Source of the DNA: Omphalotus guepiniiformis
Taxonomy: Eukaryota > Basidiomycota > Agaricomycetes > Agaricales > Omphalotaceae
Assembly (NCBI GenBank): GCA_028554645.1
Contig: JAQOOI010000074.1
Span: 916,108-980,107 of the forward strand
DNA length: 64,000 bases
Direction of reading: 5' to 3'
Positions within the stretch are counted from its first letter, which is position 1; each line of letters begins with the position of its first letter. Shown here piece after piece: positions 31,469 to 41,898 of the stretch. Below the pieces are notes generated by a model. That model worked only from the letters and a program-made list of their open reading frames with translations, was not told the DNA's origin and ran no database searches. The position numbers and the translations under genes were made by a program.

Positions 31469-33046
31469 TTAGTTTTTCGAACCTCCAGGAGTGTTTATAG
31501 ACACTTGTCCATCAGACAAGGCCTTATACTCAACTCCCATCCTTTCTAGCTGTTCAAGTACTTGTACAGCCAATGTATCAACTTCATTATTTTCCATTCC
31601 CAGGGGGCTAGCTTCGTGCAGCTGCACCTGGTATGCATTTGGCATAGATTCTACTTCATATAAGAACTGATCTGGGTGGACTTCTACATCCCATCCCTTC
31701 TCTTTTGCAATTTTCTCAATCTTTTCTTTTCTAGTCTCTTTATCTCCTTCATTTATCCAAGGAAGTGGCGAACCATCCTTTAGTTCCCATCTATTCCTCA
31801 CATTTCGCTTCATCCATCCCTTACTTACAAAGTGATGTTGAGCTGGACAGTCTTGTGAACCATGTCCTCTGCCTCCACACATGAAACAAGCTAGATCACG
31901 GGCAGGCATAACTCTACTCGTGTCCAGAAGTCCTCTGTTAGGCATAGAAGACATACCAACATTCGTCGAAGACGCTAGACCCATATTTCCAGTGTTTCTA
32001 CTTGACATTTGTACCATCCTTATCAAGGACTTCATCATCTCTTGATTCTGGTTCGTCATAGTGTCTAGCTTCTGGTGAATGGTCTTAATTTTCGTCTCGT
32101 TATCATCTACTGTGTACGAAATCTTTCGTTCCCACTCATTCTGTGCTTCTTCCTGCTTTATAGCAGTTAACCTGTCAGTCATAGATGGTCGGCTCGAGAG
32201 GGGTCTAGCTCCAGTGTTTATGACACCTGGTAGGCTCCAACTCGCTCCTACATCATATAATTCCTCAGGAGGAATAGCACATACAGCTTTTGCAGCTTTT
32301 ACAACTTGCTCTAGAGTCCAAGGATCATCTCTTCGATGAACCCCTTCTCCAGTACCATTAGTTGATAATTTTCGAATAACTCTCTTTCTAAACTGTTCTT
32401 CTAGAGCAGCTAGATATCCTTGTACTGCCTCGAAGTTCGAGATGACAGCATGTCCACTCATTAACTTCTTTGCTTCAATCTGATACGCCCTCGAGAAGGC
32501 CAAAAGCTTCTCTAGTTGACCAGATGGCACTAGCATGTACTTTTCAATTACACTCATGAGCCTCTGCTTCGAGCCATATCCGTCCTTATCACTAGAATCC
32601 GGATAGCAGTCAAGCAAGGCAACTCTAAATGTTTCCCAATCATCTCCTGAAGCTGCATCAAGCGTAGCTAGCTCCTTTCTCGTCTCATAAGTCATGTATT
32701 TCAAGGCTAGATGGATCTTCGCCATCTCAGATCTGATATTTAAAGTCCTAAAGATTTCCTCTAAGTCCTCGAGCCATCCTGCAAGTTTCTCAGGACGATC
32801 TCTATCAAATATGGGTGCCTTCTTTGAGACTTTCGGTAACTGCTCGTTTTGTACTTCGGCGAGCACCTCAGCAGGTAGCTCTCGTAAGTATGCATCTACT
32901 ACTTCAGTTTGTTGAGGTCGGCGCGGCCGATTTCCTCCAGGATTTCGATTCGCCGCAGCCTCATCATTATTTGGTTGTCTCTGCTGCTGTGGGTTTCGCC
33001 CTTGACCAGCAGGTCCAGCAGTAGCATTATTTCCTTCATCAGGCAT
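31469..33046 (-). CDS. gag: Gag of Gypsy-2
   Basis: From the first in-frame ATG (33046, MPDEGNNATAG) the protein has about 525 residues and ends TAA at 31469. The frame is open about 280 nt further upstream without another ATG, so an unannotated 5' exon is possible. A capsid-like domain starts with SKKAPIFDRDRPEKLAGWLE and continues with SSDKDGYGSKQRLMSVIEKY. The zinc knuckle CFMCGGRGHGSQDC (CX2CX4HX4C) lies in the C-terminal third. It would build the particle and bind RNA. The last codons TCG AAA AAC TAA contain a possible -1 slip site that opens the pro frame. Confidence 0.88.
   Translation of the reverse strand: MPDEGNNATAGPAGQGRNPQQQRQPNNDEAAANRNPGGNRPRRPQQTEVVDAYLRELPAEVLAEVQNEQLPKVSKKAPIFDRDRPEKLAGWLEDLEEIFRTLNIRSEMAKIHLALKYMTYETRKELATLDAASGDDWETFRVALLDCYPDSSDKDGYGSKQRLMSVIEKYMLVPSGQLEKLLAFSRAYQIEAKKLMSGHAVISNFEAVQGYLAALEEQFRKRVIRKLSTNGTGEGVHRRDDPWTLEQVVKAAKAVCAIPPEELYDVGASWSLPGVINTGARPLSSRPSMTDRLTAIKQEEAQNEWERKISYTVDDNETKIKTIHQKLDTMTNQNQEMMKSLIRMVQMSSRNTGNMGLASSTNVGMSSMPNRGLLDTSRVMPARDLACFMCGGRGHGSQDCPAQHHFVSKGWMKRNVRNRWELKDGSPLPWINEGDKETRKEKIEKIAKEKGWDVEVHPDQFLYEVESMPNAYQVQLHEASPLGMENNEVDTLAVQVLEQLERMGVEYKALSDGQVSINTPGGSKN
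31472..31478 (-). promoter_or_regulatory. Possible -1 frameshift site, gag to pro
   Basis: Minus strand G AAA AAC directly before the gag TAA. Slipping back one base reads GAA AAA CTA into the pro frame, which is open. The heptamer is not fully canonical because its first base is G instead of A. Confidence 0.45.
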
Positions 33047-33457
33047 GTTTGTAAAATCAGAGAATTCAGGACTTGGTAGTCTTATATCTCCTATAACTTC
33101 GTTTGTTCCTCTATACCTCTCTCTAGACAGAGGCAAGTTGTTTCGAACAGGGATTCTACTACGACGAGGGGGTCTAGACTCGAATATTAATTCTTCTTGT
33201 CCAGCCTCACGGGAATTTCGTGTAGTTCTAGGTTTTCCACGACGGCTAGAGTCACTAATCTTTGCAAGAGACTCGAATTCGAAGTAGAATACCTTGAAGT
33301 GTTATGCAAATGTACAATTTCCACTTCGAGAGGCAAATCAAATCGTCAATTCAATTCGCCGAGGTCAAAAGACAGCGATATTTAGACACAGAGGTCTTTC
33401 AAGAGTAAAACTCGATATAATTGTTTTCTGAAACTACCCCTCGCGGTGGGCTCCAGA
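33047..33457 (-). promoter_or_regulatory. 5' leader of Gypsy-2 with tRNA primer-binding site
   Basis: Two bases after the 5' LTR end the minus strand reads TGGAGCCCACCGCGAGGG (33455-33438), starting with the TGG that pairs with the CCA end of a tRNA. I do not name the tRNA. So Gypsy-2 uses ordinary tRNA priming, unlike Gypsy-1. The rest is leader, with the gag frame open but lacking ATG. Confidence 0.7.
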
Positions 33458-33693
33458 TAATAGCAGCGTAATGAGCACTCTAAGACGTAGGAACTCGTCT
33501 AAACTCAAAGGTTGCCTTGTAAAAGCGAGTGTAGTCTGGCGTTGGCAAAGATTCCGCACGCAGAAAACTGACTAAAGTCGAGCTAGACTGTTGGAAAGAC
33601 TATCTGAACTGTAAGATCACCGTCTAGACCCTTCGACGAGTACTAGAAACAGCAAACAGACAGACACAGACAGACAGACACAGACAGACAGAC

Positions 33694-33732
<39 letters not shown>

Positions 33733-34962
33733 GTTCAAACACAACAGATGTTCAGATATTTAGCACTCTATTAAAGCACTGCAATTCCTAATAGTCCGCC
33801 TCTACCAGCTCGAAGAACCGGGGCCTGACGTTCACAATCAAGAGGCCTTCTGCGATTTAACGCTCTAGAAGATACGTAAAGTTCTCCAATTTGGCGGGCA
33901 GTCGTAACCTGGGGCGCTCGACCCTATACATGACAGTATATGTACTCTACTGCTTGTAAGTATTTCATAAATAGATAGAAAACTGAGTGGAGTAATTAAA
34001 AGGAACAGAGGGATAACATCGAGTATAAAATGGATATAAACAGAAACAATATGACTGAGTTGGGTAAGTAGGCACGTCTAGAGGGTAATTATGTGCAGTT
34101 CTTGGGTATATATGTGTAAGTATTATGTTTTAGTGATGTTTTTGGTACATCTAGACCCTTCTTATCATGCGCTCGAGCCATTCTAAACGAACTACTCCTA
34201 TGCATTTCGTTATTATTCATCTTCGTAACTGTTTTACAGTGTACTTATAGGGGCGCCGAGGGCAGTTTCTAGTCATTTATCCCGTCGGGCTTCCGTATTT
34301 TCTCCTATTTCGACATCTAGACCCCATAGCACCTCGTAGATATACCAATATCCAGCGCTCGAAGGTCAATTCTGTCATTACTTTACTAATAAGTTATTAT
34401 ACAGTCATCGAGACTGATCATTTTCATAGCTTTGACCATCTAGTATCTCGGAACGGAATCGTTGATCATATATTTCCGATCATAAAGCGTTATCTCCAGT
34501 ATATCATCAATCTGCAGGTTCTAGGAGGTCGGCTAAGTTTGAACAAACCATTTTGATGGCTCGGCGATACCTCTAGCTTTGTCCTTTCGACATTATTGAG
34601 GCTCATGAGGCTATTACGCCTGTGTGTGTGTAGTTTCTTCCTTCCTAAGTCCCGTGGATTACACAGATACTTGAATAGCGACTTCCAGACGAAGGGCTCT
34701 TTGCCAGGCAGGGTGGGTCTGACCATACTGTACAGTCTCGCAGCAGGTAGTTACTTCGCCGAAGGTCTAGAGGCATATCAGCCATAAGGTCTTGATGCAT
34801 ACTCGTACATCGTAGTCCTTTCACTTCGAGCCTTTAACTATTCGTGTTCTATGTTTTAGCTAGCACTATGGGACATAGTCTAGCCCTTTATTCCCATCAT
34901 ATTCACAGTAGAAATCGTTTAATTTCAGGTATTTCAGGTGTGTATGCGTTTTCAGCGCAACA
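33458..34962 (-). repeat. 5' LTR of Gypsy-2
   Basis: 1505 bp, matching 19847-21353 except for the CAGA array (about 33656-33733) and rare single-base differences such as CTAGAAAC for CCAGAAAC. CTAGACCC occurs at 33624, 34151 and 34317. Confidence 0.93.
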
Positions 34963-35035
34963 ACGTGAGCATATTTGGATGGTAAACATCCAAATCTAGT
35001 TGTTTGTGCAACAAACAATAGATACTCTTGTATAA
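34963..35035 (-). pseudogene. Remnant of hAT transposase upstream coding
   Basis: Joining 34963 to 19846 on the minus strand restores a frame leading into RDLLLYIDID and DIPHCTKL. Upstream of this the hAT frame fades, probably because the Academ-like element begins here. Only a few codons can be supported. Confidence 0.4.
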
Positions 35036-35091
35036 CGACTGGTCCTGACCGTTGTCACTTTGGCAGGGTCACAGTTTGTGACATTGGACTT
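35036..35091 (+). repeat. Left inverted repeat of the Academ-like element
   Basis: Runs CGACTGGTCC..TGTGACATTGGACTT and is the inverse of 41899-41955. Just outside it lies a palindrome GTTTGTGCAACAAAC (35001-35015). Confidence 0.6.
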
Positions 35092-35577
35092 AAAGAGTTT
35101 TCCGTTTTCCACCTAGTAGCGAAAGTGGCCACAGGCAAGCTGGCACTTCTTCAATTCTCATGGAGTAGCTCAAGGAATTCTTCTATGAAGAATTAACTGC
35201 ATTTCATATTACATTATGTCCAAAAGCTTTAGAATATGAAAACATAAGTACTTAAAGTAGTACTATACACTACTAGTAGCTACTCTTCGGCATTGTCAAT
35301 GTCAATACTGTACGCCTCCAGATCACCCCAGCACTCTTCATTTAATGTTAAGTTTGGATTGAAGTCCTCATCCATATCTAGTGAGACATCTTCTGCGGAT
35401 AGTCTCTCTAATGTCGGCTCATCCTCCTCATCAAAAAATGCTAAAGCTTCCTCTCCATCTGACTCAATATCATCCTTGTCATCCTCCAGCAAGGTAGAAT
35501 CGGTATTTGAATCCTGGACTATGGACAAAGGTTGAATGTCTTGATGAGAATCCCGCCTCAGTGGAGAGACTGTAACA

Positions 35578-35622
35578 ACTGTGGTCCTGAACTCGGATGG
35601 TGTATCGTCAACAACAGGGATC
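35578..35622 (+). repeat. 45-bp target-site duplication, left copy
   Basis: Starts ACTGTGGTCCTGAACTC and ends CAGGGATC; identical to 35848-35892. Unusually long for a LINE-type insertion. Confidence 0.9.
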
Positions 35623-35847
35623 GAAAAACTCTCACCTGTCTAATCGCACGAACTCAATCTCCAAGTGGCCGCCAAAAACGGGCTATGGAATGCCCGGATC
35701 GTCGGGGGACATTGTCCATTGACGAGGCTTCTGGCACATGGGCCGCAGGGAGGCGCTGGGCCTCTTGGTAGATAGCAGTAGTAGATGTCCATCATAGGCT
35801 TAATAGGCCTCCGCACAATAAATTGAATTGAAAAAAAAAAAAAAAAA
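35623..35847 (+). mobile_element. Short retroposon (SINE or truncated LINE) with poly(A)
   Basis: A 225-bp insert in the last DUF6589 exon ends with AATAAA, a short spacer and about 18 A residues, and is flanked by a perfect 45-bp duplication (35578-35622 and 35848-35892). Removing insert and one repeat restores the acidic tail frame. Poly(A) plus target duplication shows LINE-type retroposition. The body matches no element I can name. Confidence 0.85.
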
Positions 35848-35892
35848 ACTGTGGTCCTGAACTCGGATGGTGTATCGTCAACAACAGGGATC
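35848..35892 (+). repeat. 45-bp target-site duplication, right copy
   Basis: Identical to 35578-35622 and directly after the poly(A) run. Confidence 0.9.
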
Positions 35893-38800
35893 ATGCGACG
35901 GCGAGCCTGAAGATGTGTGAAGGCCCGGTTATACTCCCTTAGTGGGTTGTTGGAGGGATCTACGAGGTTTTGAAGGCCTACACTAATGACATCAACAACA
36001 GGACGGTCATCATCATCAAGAACTCGACCCTTCTGAACTTCGTAAACCTTGTGTTCATCCAGGCTCTCCAGCAGCTTAGCTATGTTGTTTGACAAGTCCG
36101 GCGTGCTATGCTTCATTCCGTTCTCCAGACCAAGACTGCCATTCATCATACCTGTAATATAGCGGAGTGCTTGCACACACAGAGCAACAGTTCTGAGAAA
36201 TCCCCAAGAAGCGTTACTTCCCTGTGCCTTATAGTACGTCTAGCGTCAAGTCTTAAGAATCTTGAAATAACTCTATAAAGTCGTCTCCATACACACCTTG
36301 ATTCAAAAATTCATATGCTCTTGAACTAAGTCAACCTCCACCCACGAGTTCAGCCGTCCGGAGGGGTTGAGAAGCCAGTTATTCAAAACAATCTTTCTAT
36401 GGTAAGGTTAGATTAATGTATATGAACAGCGAACCAAGCGTACCGCAAATTTTCGGGTTAGACATGAGTGAGATTATGGATAATATGAAGCATCTCATAA
36501 GCATATTTTGTTTGCCCGTTACCACAAAAGCTCAGTGACCACGTCTTCAATACAAGGAGAATCTGACCAGAATCACCACATTTGATAGCATCCGTGAACT
36601 CACACGAAATAAGAGCATCGCGCAGGAACAACAGTGCATTCTCGTACACCATATCTCCTTCTGTTAACGGAGGCATGGGTGTGCCGTCATTCCCTATGTG
36701 CCTATCGTTAAGCTCTGCTAGCTCCATGGTGCGTTCACAGCACAGCTCCGTGACAGTTTGGGAGTTCGTGTATGTCTCGTAAATCTTCTTTCCATACATG
36801 TAGAGCTGCTCAAAGTCTTCAATTGACGCTGCACATTCCTCCAACGTTGAAGTCTCAGATACAATAAGAAGACAATAGAGAACGCGGGCATACAAAGATA
36901 CAAAAATCAAATCACGGCAGGTGCGAAAAGGTGGCAATGATGTGAGTAAGATTGGAAGGCGATTCAACTGTGTGTTATGGAAAGCGAGAGAGCCAGGATT
37001 GCGGCTTCCGCAATTAGGCTTGCCCCAGTGTGTGGTGAACATTCCATGCATGTCCGCAATTTTGCTGTGAAATAGTCCAGGCATCCATACCCCCATCCAA
37101 AAGACCCATAACCTCCTTCTTTTACTGCTCGAAGATTGAAGATTGCACGTAAATGTGCCAACGACAGCTGATCACCAGCTATAATCCGCACTTGCTTCCA
37201 AAACCACCCCTGATCCTGAACTTGTAGCTCCTCCACTATTGCACAGTCAACCTCTGCATTGCCAACAATTGACGACTCGTCAATCTTGAAAGCCGGCAGA
37301 GGATAGAGCTGCGTAGCCCCATCAGAAAGATCAATGAACTTATCAGTCTTCGGCGTGCAGTCGGTGAGAGTATTCACAAAATGCTTGAAGCCATCTCCAC
37401 CATGAGCAACGATTATGCACAGAACACAGTGGATCAGGCATTCAGAAAACATCCGGGTTTCCTGCTCGCTCAGTAGGATGTCGTCAATGGAAAGGGGTGG
37501 TGCTTTGTCAAAAGAGAGCTTGAAATCTTCCTGTCTCATATCTTCAAGATTGGCATGTCGAAGCGGCCATATTGTCGCACAAGTTCTGTTTCCCTGTGTA
37601 TCTATACATGGGGAATGAGCCCATAAACAATGAATGTAAATATTCTGCACTGACCATGACGTCCGAGAATCTGCTCAGCGACCTGAAAACGCATATTGAT
37701 ATTGTCATACACCGTGCTATACAGCCCAGCTGCAGCAATACTACGTGTTCTCCCTCTTGCAGAGTCCGACAATTGCTTCAAGGTCTCTCCTTTGGGCAGC
37801 CTAGGTATATGACCTGCTTTACGGTCCTCTTCGTCCTTCTCGCGCTGTTTGCTTGATCTAGTGTCCTTTGCAATGAAATTTGAATAGCTCTCGTTCATGC
37901 CCAAATGTGACAACAGAGAAATAACCTGACACGCAGTACCAGTGGCGAAAAGATAGAGTGCCATAAGCCGCTTGGAAAAGTTGTTCACCCGACTGTATTC
38001 ACCAAGCCCAGCTAGCATAGATGACATTATTACCTGAAGTAAGTGTCAGACATGATTGAAAAGATGGCCGAAAAGAGATGCATACCGTTTCCATCTGCCG
38101 CTTCCTTTCTTCATTTCCAGTATTCTCAAGCTGCCGCCGAGGAGAGATAGTAAAAGCCCGGAAAATACTTGTGGTTGTCTTTGCTAAATCATTACGAAAA
38201 CGCTCGAAAAGTCCATGTATGTTAAAGCTTAAAACATTGTCCATTGTGATTGGGATATGGATACTTTGAAGAATGCCCGACTTTGTAATCTTCTGAGCTT
38301 CTGCATTAACCAGTATCCCAACATGACCTACTGCCCAATTCAACATCTCGGTCCAGCCCTGGTTAGAGTTCTGAGAAGACACCCAAAAATCTAAGATTTT
38401 GGATGCATTTCCCTGCTACTTGAAGAAGGACCAACGGGTATCTCCTTGGCGTTTGGAAGAGTCAAATACATGTACCAAAAGGTCCATGAAACTGACAGAG
38501 TGTTCGCCAAGATACCGCAGGGCAGCAGCGATGGCTTTCTCCTGCGCAACCCCCTTGCGAGCCACATCTCTAGCCTTTGCAACTGACCAAGCTGCTCGTT
38601 TCTTCCGTGCAGCTTTTTCCCTATTCTTCTAAGCACGTTGAGTAGAAGTCCTTCCTCTAATTGGACTGGTAGGGATGACCCCAGGATCACTCGAGAGCTG
38701 TCTGCTGTTGTGAAAAGACCCTGACATCAACGGTGTCTGCTGAGGTAGTGAAGGGGAAAGCATGGGGAACAAGTGACGAGTAGTTTGTCCTGCTATAGAC

Positions 38801-39086
38801 AATAGAGCAACAGGGGTATCAATGTCATGGTCATCGAGGAATACATCTTGTGTTCGCAAGGGTGAAGAAGTTAAAATTCGGCCCATAACAACAGCTGCCG
38901 GGACAAGTACGACATCAACGTCCTCATCGACATTGACATCTTCGTTGGTATCCTCCCATTCATTTTCAGCTTCGGTTCCTTGAAAAAAGTCGGGAGGTGG
39001 ATTTGAGGGTGGAAGAGACATGATTGAGATGGATGATGAACAAGCTCCTAAAATCAAATTCATTGAGTTTCACCTGAACTGCCACA

Positions 39087-41772
39087 ATGACTCACCAAGA
39101 TGACACTCACTGTCCAGCGAGACGCAGAGCAACAGCAGCTCAGAGATTCAAGCTGTCGCCAGAGGATCCGACATTCGAACATCTCGAAAAAAGATTACTT
39201 GCTCACTTCAAATGGCCGGCTAGCTGTTCGATCTGAGATTTCCAAATGGACAGCATAAAAGCACTCCTATGTGGTCGAGATATCCTCGTCCATGCAGGAA
39301 CTGGGTCTGGGAAGACTGCATTGGTAGCCAGGCCTCTTGTTCATGAGAGCAGCAAGGGCAAGGTCACTATTCTCGTGTCTCCATTGATAGCTCTGCAAGA
39401 GGAACAGGTGAGTGCCACCCCATACATCAATACACAGTCTTGACTGACAGCAAACTTACCCTAGGTTGAAACATTCAAGAACGACTTTTCTATTGACGCT
39501 GTGGCAGTATACAGTACCCACGGTGGATGCACCACAGATATGATGGCGGTTCGTGGCCCCGCTGTTGAAGATGATCTAAACTGAACAGAACATTCGCAGA
39601 ATATCTGTCGGGGAAAGTGGCAGGTGGTAATCATATCACCAGAGATGCTCATGTTGACACAGTTCATAGCTGGAGTGCTGCACGATCCGGAATTCAGAAC
39701 TTGTATTTTGATGGTGGCTGTTGACGAAGTGCATGTTGTTTCCCACTGGGATGAAGGGTTCCGCAAGAAATATGGAGAAATCGGCACGACTCGAGCTTTG
39801 CTTCCACCTGGTGTCTCAATGCTGGCAATGTCAGCAACACTACCTGACTGTGTGCGCAATGATGTATTCTCAATGCTGGCAATGTCAGCAACACTACCTG
39901 ACTGTGTGCGCAATGATGTATTGTCAAAGCTGCAATACAGCAAAGACCACGCATACATCAACGTAGGAAATGATCGGCCCAACATTTCACTGGTAGTCCG
40001 AGCGATACACCATTCAATTAACTCCTATAGAGACCTCAACTTCGTCATCCCGTTGAATATCCCTTCGCTCTTTGATATCCCAAAAACCTTCATATATGCT
40101 GACAACATTGTTAAAGGGATTGATATAGAAGATCATCTCAGAGAGCTCTTACCTCATGACATGCAGACCAAAAACATAATACAAACATATAGCGCAGCAT
40201 ACTCGAACAATTATTGACGCGGGGTGATGCAGCGCTTCAAAGCAGGAGAGGTTCGAGTCTTGGTATGTACAGACGCCGCTGGAATGGTATGTTGCATGCC
40301 TCTATCACAAGAGAACTCCTGTCATTTCATGCATGATTTTAAGGGGTGCAACATACCTGACATCGATATTGTTGTTCAATGGAAATTGCCAGCTACCATA
40401 TCTTCGTTCATTCAACGAGCCGGTTGGGCTGCACGCGCACCAGATTGTCAGGGTCTTGCTGTCCTTCTCGCCGGGAAAAGTGCATACATGGAGGATATAC
40501 GAGCCTCACATGTATTGGAACCTGAGGACGCAAGGTCGACAACGAAATGGGGATCGAAAAAAGCTAAACCAAAGTCATCAGCAAAAGATAGAAGAGTTTA
40601 TGCAGAGGCACAAGGCTTACTTCGAGGTTCACACGACGGTGCTAACAACGTGAATTACACGAAGGCTGAGCCACCTTTGAATGCCAATGCTTCTAACGAG
40701 GGGTTATACGTGCTGGTGCAGACAGGCGTCTGCAGACGTAAGGTCCTAACGACAATCTACTGCAACAAAAGTGCTGGTGAGTCCATTGCATAGTCAGAGT
40801 TCCGATGCGTGCTCACACTGCTCTAGTTCCTACTGGGCCATGCTGCGATCTTTGCAATCCCGAGTTGCTCAACAATGTTCGTCTCTCTGTGCCACAAGCA
40901 GTGACGTGTAATTCTACTGTTCGATGTGGTCTGCCATGCCGAAACACTCAGTGAGCGCTTCACAGATGGCGTACTTCAATATACCTACGTGATTTTGATA
41001 AGACAGTTCTAGGACCCTCAGCGATTCTGAAAGACGAAACAATAGACGTGTTGTTGTCAGTTGGGCCAATTAAGACGAAGCAGAGGCTCGCAAGAGTACT
41101 TGCCGGCCAATGGTCAGAGTCGTGGTTTGAGCAATACGGAGACGAGCTTTGGAGTTATATATTGAGCCTTGAGATGCCCCCATTTGTTCCCAAACCAGTG
41201 GCTGCAAGAGGTACAAAACGAGCGAGAGATGCAGAAGGTGAAGGAGTAAAGGAAAAAGAAGCCAACACAAACACGAGGCAGTCACGCAGCGGCGGCACTA
41301 GCGTGGGCTCGATGTCAACGTTGACTTCAAGTTCAGCTTCATTGACCGCCTCACACTCGACCGTGGCTCCTTCCGTTGCCAGTTATCCATATATCCATAG
41401 TACCAGGCCCTCAAATCACAATCCTTATGCCGCTCTCGTCAGGCCGGCCCAAGCCAACCCGCCTCAGGCTATACATCTGAGTTCTCAACCTACCAACACA
41501 ATTTCAACGGAATGACGCAGCCCAGCTACACTTTCTCTTTCGCAATTTTATGGAACTCAGCCGAATTATCCACTTCTTATGTATCCTCCTCATTTATTCC
41601 CTTATTCCTATGCATGATTCAACCAAGTCCTTATGCCACCAGCCCTTTTACAACCTCACAAGTATACTATCAGCCATATCCTCAATACTCCCAAGCACAG
41701 CGTGGTTCGGGTGCACCGCAATCTAGACAGAACATTCAATTCATCTCATACCAGCCACCCAAGTACTCATAG
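39087..41772 (+). pseudogene. RecQ-like superfamily 2 helicase, decayed
   Basis: Starts MTHQDDTHCPARRR. Helicase motifs in order: FQMDSIKALLCGRDILVHAG with TGSGKTALVA (Walker A, about 39300), TILVSPLIALQEEQ, VDEVHVVSHW (DEAH box as DEVH, about 39722), MSATLP (motif III), then VLVCTDAAGM and PDIDIVVQWK with FIQRAGWAARA (motifs V-VI, 40255-40440; the usual RAGRAAR has Trp for one Arg). A cysteine-containing segment PCCDLCNPELL follows (about 40840), and a Pro/Tyr/Gln-rich tail ends at 41772. Introns are visible at about 39408-39465 and 40288-40345. Lesions: a stop or frameshift before the Walker A exon (about 39236), a TGA after SNNY (40217), frameshifts after 40800, and an in-frame duplication at 39814-39921. 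It would unwind DNA during transposition of its element. Confidence 0.8.
39814..39921 (+). repeat. 54-bp tandem duplication inside helicase motif III
   Basis: Two adjacent 54-bp units (39814-39867, 39868-39921) repeat 18 codons including MLAMSATLPDCVRNDV. The reading frame is kept, but motif III is doubled. Confidence 0.92.
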
Positions 41773-41898
41773 TAGTAAAACTCAGAAAAAAAATTTTTTT
41801 TTTGACATCTATATCATCCAAGAGAGCGAGATTTGAAATGTATAAATACGATACTGTCTAAAACAAAAATATTATGAACTTCAGAGCCCAATTTTTAC

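Larger units (their letters stand above)
19847..34962 (-). mobile_element. Gypsy-2: 15-kb Ty3/gypsy element with two antisense genes
   Basis: A 15,116-bp element transcribed on the minus strand: 5' LTR 34962-33458, tRNA-type primer site, gag, pro, pol, then two plus-strand multi-exon genes, polypurine tract and 3' LTR 21353-19847. The LTRs (1505 and 1507 bp) differ almost only in a CAGA microsatellite. The hAT gene reads across the site; the duplication appears to be CACGT, with one base missing on one side. Pol has two in-frame TGA codons and no other lesion I can see, so the insertion is young but this copy is probably dead unless TGA is read through. Confidence 0.92.
35281..39021 (-). pseudogene. 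DUF6589-family protein, probable transposase, decayed
   Basis: Starts MSLPPSNPPPDFF at 39021 (an ATG at 39063 is an alternative) and ends in an acidic tail (DVSLDMDEDFNPN) at 35281. Between, in several exons and frames, it follows the fungal DUF6589 proteins: a basic coiled part near 38600, FNIHGLFERFRNDLAK (about 38215), WFWKQVRIIAGDQLSLAHLR (about 37200), the cysteine-containing WGYGCLDY/GVWMPGLFHSKIADMHG segment (about 37080), and ILLVLKTWSLSFCGNG with KYAYEMLHIIHNLTHV (about 36560-36470). Frameshifts near 38640 and 38400 and a retroposon at 35623-35847 disable it. It diverges from the helicase gene with only about 65 bp between start codons. I propose it is the transposase of this element. 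Confidence 0.7.

Noticed and set aside
34975..35196. Plus-strand ORF MDGKHPNLVVC
   Set aside because: It covers the hAT remnant and the left inverted repeat of the Academ-like element, with no protein resemblance.
39087..41772. Subtelomeric TLH-type RecQ helicase
   Set aside because: No telomere repeats or subtelomeric context, and the gene lies between inverted repeats with DUF6589, so a transposon gene fits better.
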